Source: Defluviitaleaceae bacterium (GTDB lineage Bacteria > Bacillota > Clostridia > Lachnospirales > UBA5962). Taken from it: a stretch of DNA of 7,476 nucleotides. The stretch spans positions 1 through 7,476 of the forward strand of contig WRFW01000152.1 of NCBI GenBank assembly GCA_009787435.1, read 5' to 3'. Each line of letters opens with the position of its first letter. Within the stretch, counting starts at the first letter, position 1. The notes beneath the pieces are model-generated. The model saw only the letters and a program-made list of their open reading frames with translations. It was not told the DNA's origin and searched no databases. Below are positions 4,920-7,476 of the stretch, in pieces. The position numbers and the translations under genes were made by a program.

Positions 4920-5971
4920 TGCAAAATTACCATTGGTTAATATACTTAGTTGCATTTTTCGTTGGCTTTTCTACTAGCATTCTTACAACTCCTTTAGCGA
5001 AGAAAATTTCTATAAAATTTGGTGCAATAGATAAGCCTAAGAAACGCGGCGTTTCAAAAAGAGAAGTGCCAAGGCTTGGCGGCATAGCAATAATATTAGG
5101 GTTTATGGCTTCAATGCTCGTATTAATTCCTTTTGTTGAAGAATTTAGAACTTTACAATTTGCAGGTATTGCTGCAGGGGCTTTAATAATAGCAATATTA
5201 GGTATTTTTGATGATATTAAAGATTTAAATTCTAAGCTGAAATTTTTTGTGCAGCTTATCGCTTCTTTAATTGTCGTTTTGAGCGGCACTAGAATAGAAA
5301 TGATAGTTTGGCCAGTTCTTGAAAGCAACCCTATAATTCAAACTTTTAGCATACCGCTTACTATTATGTGGATAATTGGTGTAACTAATGCCGTTAATTT
5401 AATAGACGGTGTAGATGGGCTCGCCGCAGGTGTTAGCTCTATATCTTCTCTTTTTATAATGGTTTTGTGTATTTTAACTGGCGAGCCTTTGGCAGTTATT
5501 TTTTCAGCAGCTTTAGCGGGAAGTTCTTTAGGTTTTTTGCCTAGAAATTTTAACCCCGCTGAAATATATATGGGAGATACAGGGGCAACTTTTCTAGGGT
5601 TCGTATTAGCTGTAACTTCGGTTATGGGGCTTTTTAAAACTTACACTTTGCTTGCAATTTTAATAGCGATTCTCGTTTTGGCACTTCCTATTTTAGATAC
5701 CCTTTCTTCAATAATAAGAAGACTAATAAACCACAAACCGATAATGAGTGCAGATAGGGGCCACTTTCACCATAGGCTTATAGACAGTGGCTTCACCCAA
5801 AAGCAGACGGTCTTTATTTTATATGCAGTTACTGCAATTGCCGGAATAATATCTATATTAATAGTAGTTGCTAACCCTTTAGTGAGTGCAGTCGGTATCA
5901 CTTTTTTATTTGTAGTTTGGGCTTTAGTAAATGTTTATAGAAAAAGCCATAAAAATGATAAGGAGCAATAA
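4919..5971 (+). CDS. tagO: Undecaprenyl-phosphate sugar-1-phosphate transferase, TagO/WecA type
   Basis: This integral membrane enzyme transfers a sugar-1-phosphate, usually GlcNAc-1-P from the UDP-sugar, to undecaprenyl phosphate on the cytoplasmic face. It starts wall teichoic acid or other envelope glycopolymers. The 350-residue protein has about ten hydrophobic segments and all family landmarks: PRLGG (51-55), the Mg-binding FDDIKDL (97-103, Asp98, Asp99 and Asp102), NAVNLIDGVDGLA (157-169), GDTGATFLG (219-227) and the cytoplasmic loop ADRGHFHHRL (278-287). The HFHHRL loop points to the WecA/TagO branch rather than to MraY, which makes lipid I. The exact sugar cannot be told from sequence. 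No separate strong ribosome binding site is present; the start overlaps the upp stop by one base (TAATG), so reinitiation after upp is expected. The tail is short and basic. WecA or a capsule initiator would be alternative labels. Confidence 0.93.
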   Translation: MQNYHWLIYLVAFFVGFSTSILTTPLAKKISIKFGAIDKPKKRGVSKREVPRLGGIAIILGFMASMLVLIPFVEEFRTLQFAGIAAGALIIAILGIFDDIKDLNSKLKFFVQLIASLIVVLSGTRIEMIVWPVLESNPIIQTFSIPLTIMWIIGVTNAVNLIDGVDGLAAGVSSISSLFIMVLCILTGEPLAVIFSAALAGSSLGFLPRNFNPAEIYMGDTGATFLGFVLAVTSVMGLFKTYTLLAILIAILVLALPILDTLSSIIRRLINHKPIMSADRGHFHHRLIDSGFTQKQTVFILYAVTAIAGIISILIVVANPLVSAVGITFLFVVWALVNVYRKSHKNDKEQ

Positions 5972-5974
5972 ATA

Positions 5975-7387
5975 ATGCGTGCGTATGATATAATAATGAA
6001 AAAAAGAAACAACACCGAGCTTACAAAAGAAGAAATACAATTTTTAGTGAATGGCTACACTGGAGCTAATAAATTAGAAATTACACAAGAAAGCCGCCTA
6101 GTATCAAAGCAAGCAGTTAAAGATGAGCAAATGGCAGCATTTTTAATGGCAACTATGTTTAATGGCTTATCCAAAGATGAAATTTATCATTTAACTATGG
6201 CTATGGCACATTCAGGCGAAGTTTTAGATTTAAGCCCGCTTCGTGGGGTTTTAAGTAATATTGAAAATAGCGACCAAAAAAATTTAGGGGAAAAAAATTA
6301 TGAAAATTTAGCCCCGCCGCAGACGGTAGTTGATAAACATTCAACAGGTGGTGTTGGCGATAAGCTCACTCTTTTAGTTGCCCCTATTGTGGCAGCAGCA
6401 GGCGTTCCAGTCGCTAAAATGAGTGGTGCAGGGCTTGGGCATACTGGTGGTACTCTCGATAAGCTAAGCTCTATTCCGGGGTTTAAAACAGAGCTTAATT
6501 TTGATGAATTCATAAATATAGTAAACAAAATAGGGCTTTCTATAATAGGGCAAACGAAAGATATAGCCCCAGCAGATAAAAAAATATATGCCTTAAGAGA
6601 TACTACAGCAACTGTTGATAATATAGGGCTTATAGCAGCTTCAATAATGAGTAAAAAACTAGCAAGTGGTGCAGATGCTTTTGTTTTAGATGTTAAAGTT
6701 GGCTCAGGTGCTTTTATGAAAAGTGAAGAAGAAGCAAAAAAACTAGCAATCACTATGATAGAAATAGCCGAGCAAAATGGCAAAAAAGCCAAAGCAATAT
6801 TAACAAATATGGACGAACCGCTAGGATTTTCAATAGGAAATAGTTTAGAAATAATCGAAGTTTTAGAAGTTTTAGAGCGAAAAAAAGAAGTTAAAGACAT
6901 AGAGATTCTTTCATTAGAGCTTTCAGCAAATATGCTTTTCTTAGCAGGCAAAGGCGATTTAGAAAGTTGCAGAGCCCAAGCTTTAGAATCACTAACTAGC
7001 AAAAAAGCTTATAAAAAATTTCTAGCTATGGTAGAAGCCCAGGGCGGCTCTTTAAATGGCGGAAAAATTAATTTCGGTGAAGCAAAAAATAAAATAGAGC
7101 TTCATTCAAAAGAAGAGGGCTATATACAAAGTATTAACGCAGAAAAAATAGGAACAGCAGCAATGGTATTAGGGGCAGGCAGAGCAGCAAAAGAAGATAA
7201 AATAGACTACACAGCAGGAATTATTCTTAATAAAAAAGTTGGTGATTACGTATCTAAAGGCGAAACTCTTTTAACTTTCCACACAAACAGAGGAGACTTA
7301 GAAGAAGCTGAAAGGCTTTCATGGTTAGGTATAAAAATAGGTACTGAATCCCCTATTTCTAACCAATTAATATTAGGCAGTTTATAG
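5975..7387 (+). CDS. pdp: Pyrimidine-nucleoside phosphorylase (nucleoside phosphorylase family NP-II)
   Basis: The enzyme splits uridine, deoxyuridine or thymidine with phosphate into the base and (deoxy)ribose-1-phosphate. Family landmarks in order: the alpha-helical N-terminal domain with FLVNGYTG (23-30), the phosphate-binding KHSTGGVGDK (121-130), AKMSGAGLGHTGGTLDKL (147-164), the base-binding set Arg208, Ser223 and Lys227 in YALRDT...ASIMSKK with the usual spacing, VLDVKVGSGAFM (237-248), and a C-terminal domain with LGAGRAAKED (399-408). Lys148, where I recall E. coli thymidine phosphorylase having Met, favours the broader Pdp over DeoA. At 470 residues it is about 35 longer than B. subtilis Pdp. 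The extra length lies mainly in two insertions, near 32-53 and 90-117. The usual Arg in SGRGLGH is Ala152 here. AAGGAG at 5960-5965 lies inside the end of tagO, 9 nt before ATG. It is the last gene of the cluster. Confidence 0.92.
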   Translation: MRAYDIIMKKRNNTELTKEEIQFLVNGYTGANKLEITQESRLVSKQAVKDEQMAAFLMATMFNGLSKDEIYHLTMAMAHSGEVLDLSPLRGVLSNIENSDQKNLGEKNYENLAPPQTVVDKHSTGGVGDKLTLLVAPIVAAAGVPVAKMSGAGLGHTGGTLDKLSSIPGFKTELNFDEFINIVNKIGLSIIGQTKDIAPADKKIYALRDTTATVDNIGLIAASIMSKKLASGADAFVLDVKVGSGAFMKSEEEAKKLAITMIEIAEQNGKKAKAILTNMDEPLGFSIGNSLEIIEVLEVLERKKEVKDIEILSLELSANMLFLAGKGDLESCRAQALESLTSKKAYKKFLAMVEAQGGSLNGGKINFGEAKNKIELHSKEEGYIQSINAEKIGTAAMVLGAGRAAKEDKIDYTAGIILNKKVGDYVSKGETLLTFHTNRGDLEEAERLSWLGIKIGTESPISNQLILGSL

Positions 7388-7403
7388 TTTTCACTTTTTA
7401 TGC

Positions 7404-7426
7404 CCCGCCGCTAAGGCGGGTTTATT
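7404..7426 (+). terminator. Hairpin terminator after pdp
   Basis: CCCGCC (7404-7409) pairs with GGCGGG (7415-7420) around the loop GCTAA and is followed by TTTATT. The stem is all G/C, standing out from the AT-rich surroundings; the T-tract is short. It lies 16 bp after the pdp stop. On the minus strand no T-run follows the hairpin, so it should act mainly on the plus-strand transcript. Confidence 0.8.
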
Positions 7427-7476
7427 CCTCTTCATCTTCTTCAGTTTCTTCTAAAATCGGGTAAGTGCCTGTTATA
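7422..7476 (-). CDS. Acidic C-terminus of an unidentified minus-strand protein (partial)
   Basis: Read on the minus strand, an open frame enters from the right edge and ends at a TAA whose complement is 7422-7424. The 17 visible residues are ITGTYPILEETEEDEEE. The Glu/Asp-rich tail is a plausible protein end, and the gene would be convergent with pdp, its stop overlapping the T-tract of the pdp terminator. Too little is present to name the protein. The call rests on the stop position just beyond the terminator and the non-random acidic composition. Confidence 0.5.
   Translation of the reverse strand, partial: ITGTYPILEETEEDEEE

Noticed and set aside
6298..7002. A 234-codon minus-strand open frame within pdp
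   Set aside because: It is the mirror of a fully conserved phosphorylase gene; its Ser/Ile-rich composition is what the antisense of such a gene gives.

Overview
The window is AT-rich and uses strong AGGAGG-type ribosome binding sites, canonical sigma-A promoters and short intergenic gaps. Its proteins are closest in my memory to Bacillota versions (YwlC/Sua5, YwlE, Upp, TagO, Pdp). Together with a CoA-acylating aldehyde dehydrogenase of the EutE/PduP type, this suggests an anaerobic clostridial (Bacillota) bacterium, perhaps from a gut or rumen-like habitat. The genus cannot be read from the sequence.

Layout. Positions 1-393 hold the C-terminal end of an EutE/PduP-like aldehyde dehydrogenase on the plus strand. 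It is closed by a long, perfect, probably bidirectional terminator (420-477). Convergent to it, on the minus strand, is a 588-residue exported acidic protein of unknown function (521-2287). Its promoter is a perfect consensus (TTGACA, 17 bp, TATAAT), its leader is about 120 nt and can fold, and a direct-repeat motif like a response-regulator site lies upstream. Between this promoter and the next, divergent one is an array of three 74-bp tandem repeats (2510-2730), the most unusual non-coding structure in the window.

From 2728 to 7426 runs a plus-strand gene cluster: threonylcarbamoyl-AMP synthase (sua5/ywlC), low-molecular-weight protein-arginine/tyrosine phosphatase (ywlE-like), uracil phosphoribosyltransferase (upp), undecaprenyl-phosphate sugar-1-phosphate transferase (tagO/wecA-like) and pyrimidine-nucleoside phosphorylase (pdp). 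A GC-rich hairpin terminator ends it at 7404-7426. The sua5 promoter lies so close to the start codon that the mRNA is predicted to be leaderless. The last 55 bases carry the acidic C-terminus of another minus-strand gene.

How the genes fit together. Pdp releases uracil from uridine or deoxyuridine, and Upp turns uracil into UMP. UMP feeds UTP and UDP-sugars, and a UDP-sugar is the substrate of TagO, which starts teichoic acid or other envelope glycopolymer synthesis. Sua5 (tRNA t6A) and the phosphatase are housekeeping neighbours that also stand together with upp in Bacillus subtilis. I found no CRISPR array, tRNA, rRNA or mobile-element gene. The best candidates for something undescribed are the 74-bp repeat array with its regulatory surroundings and the cysteine-free secreted protein it adjoins.
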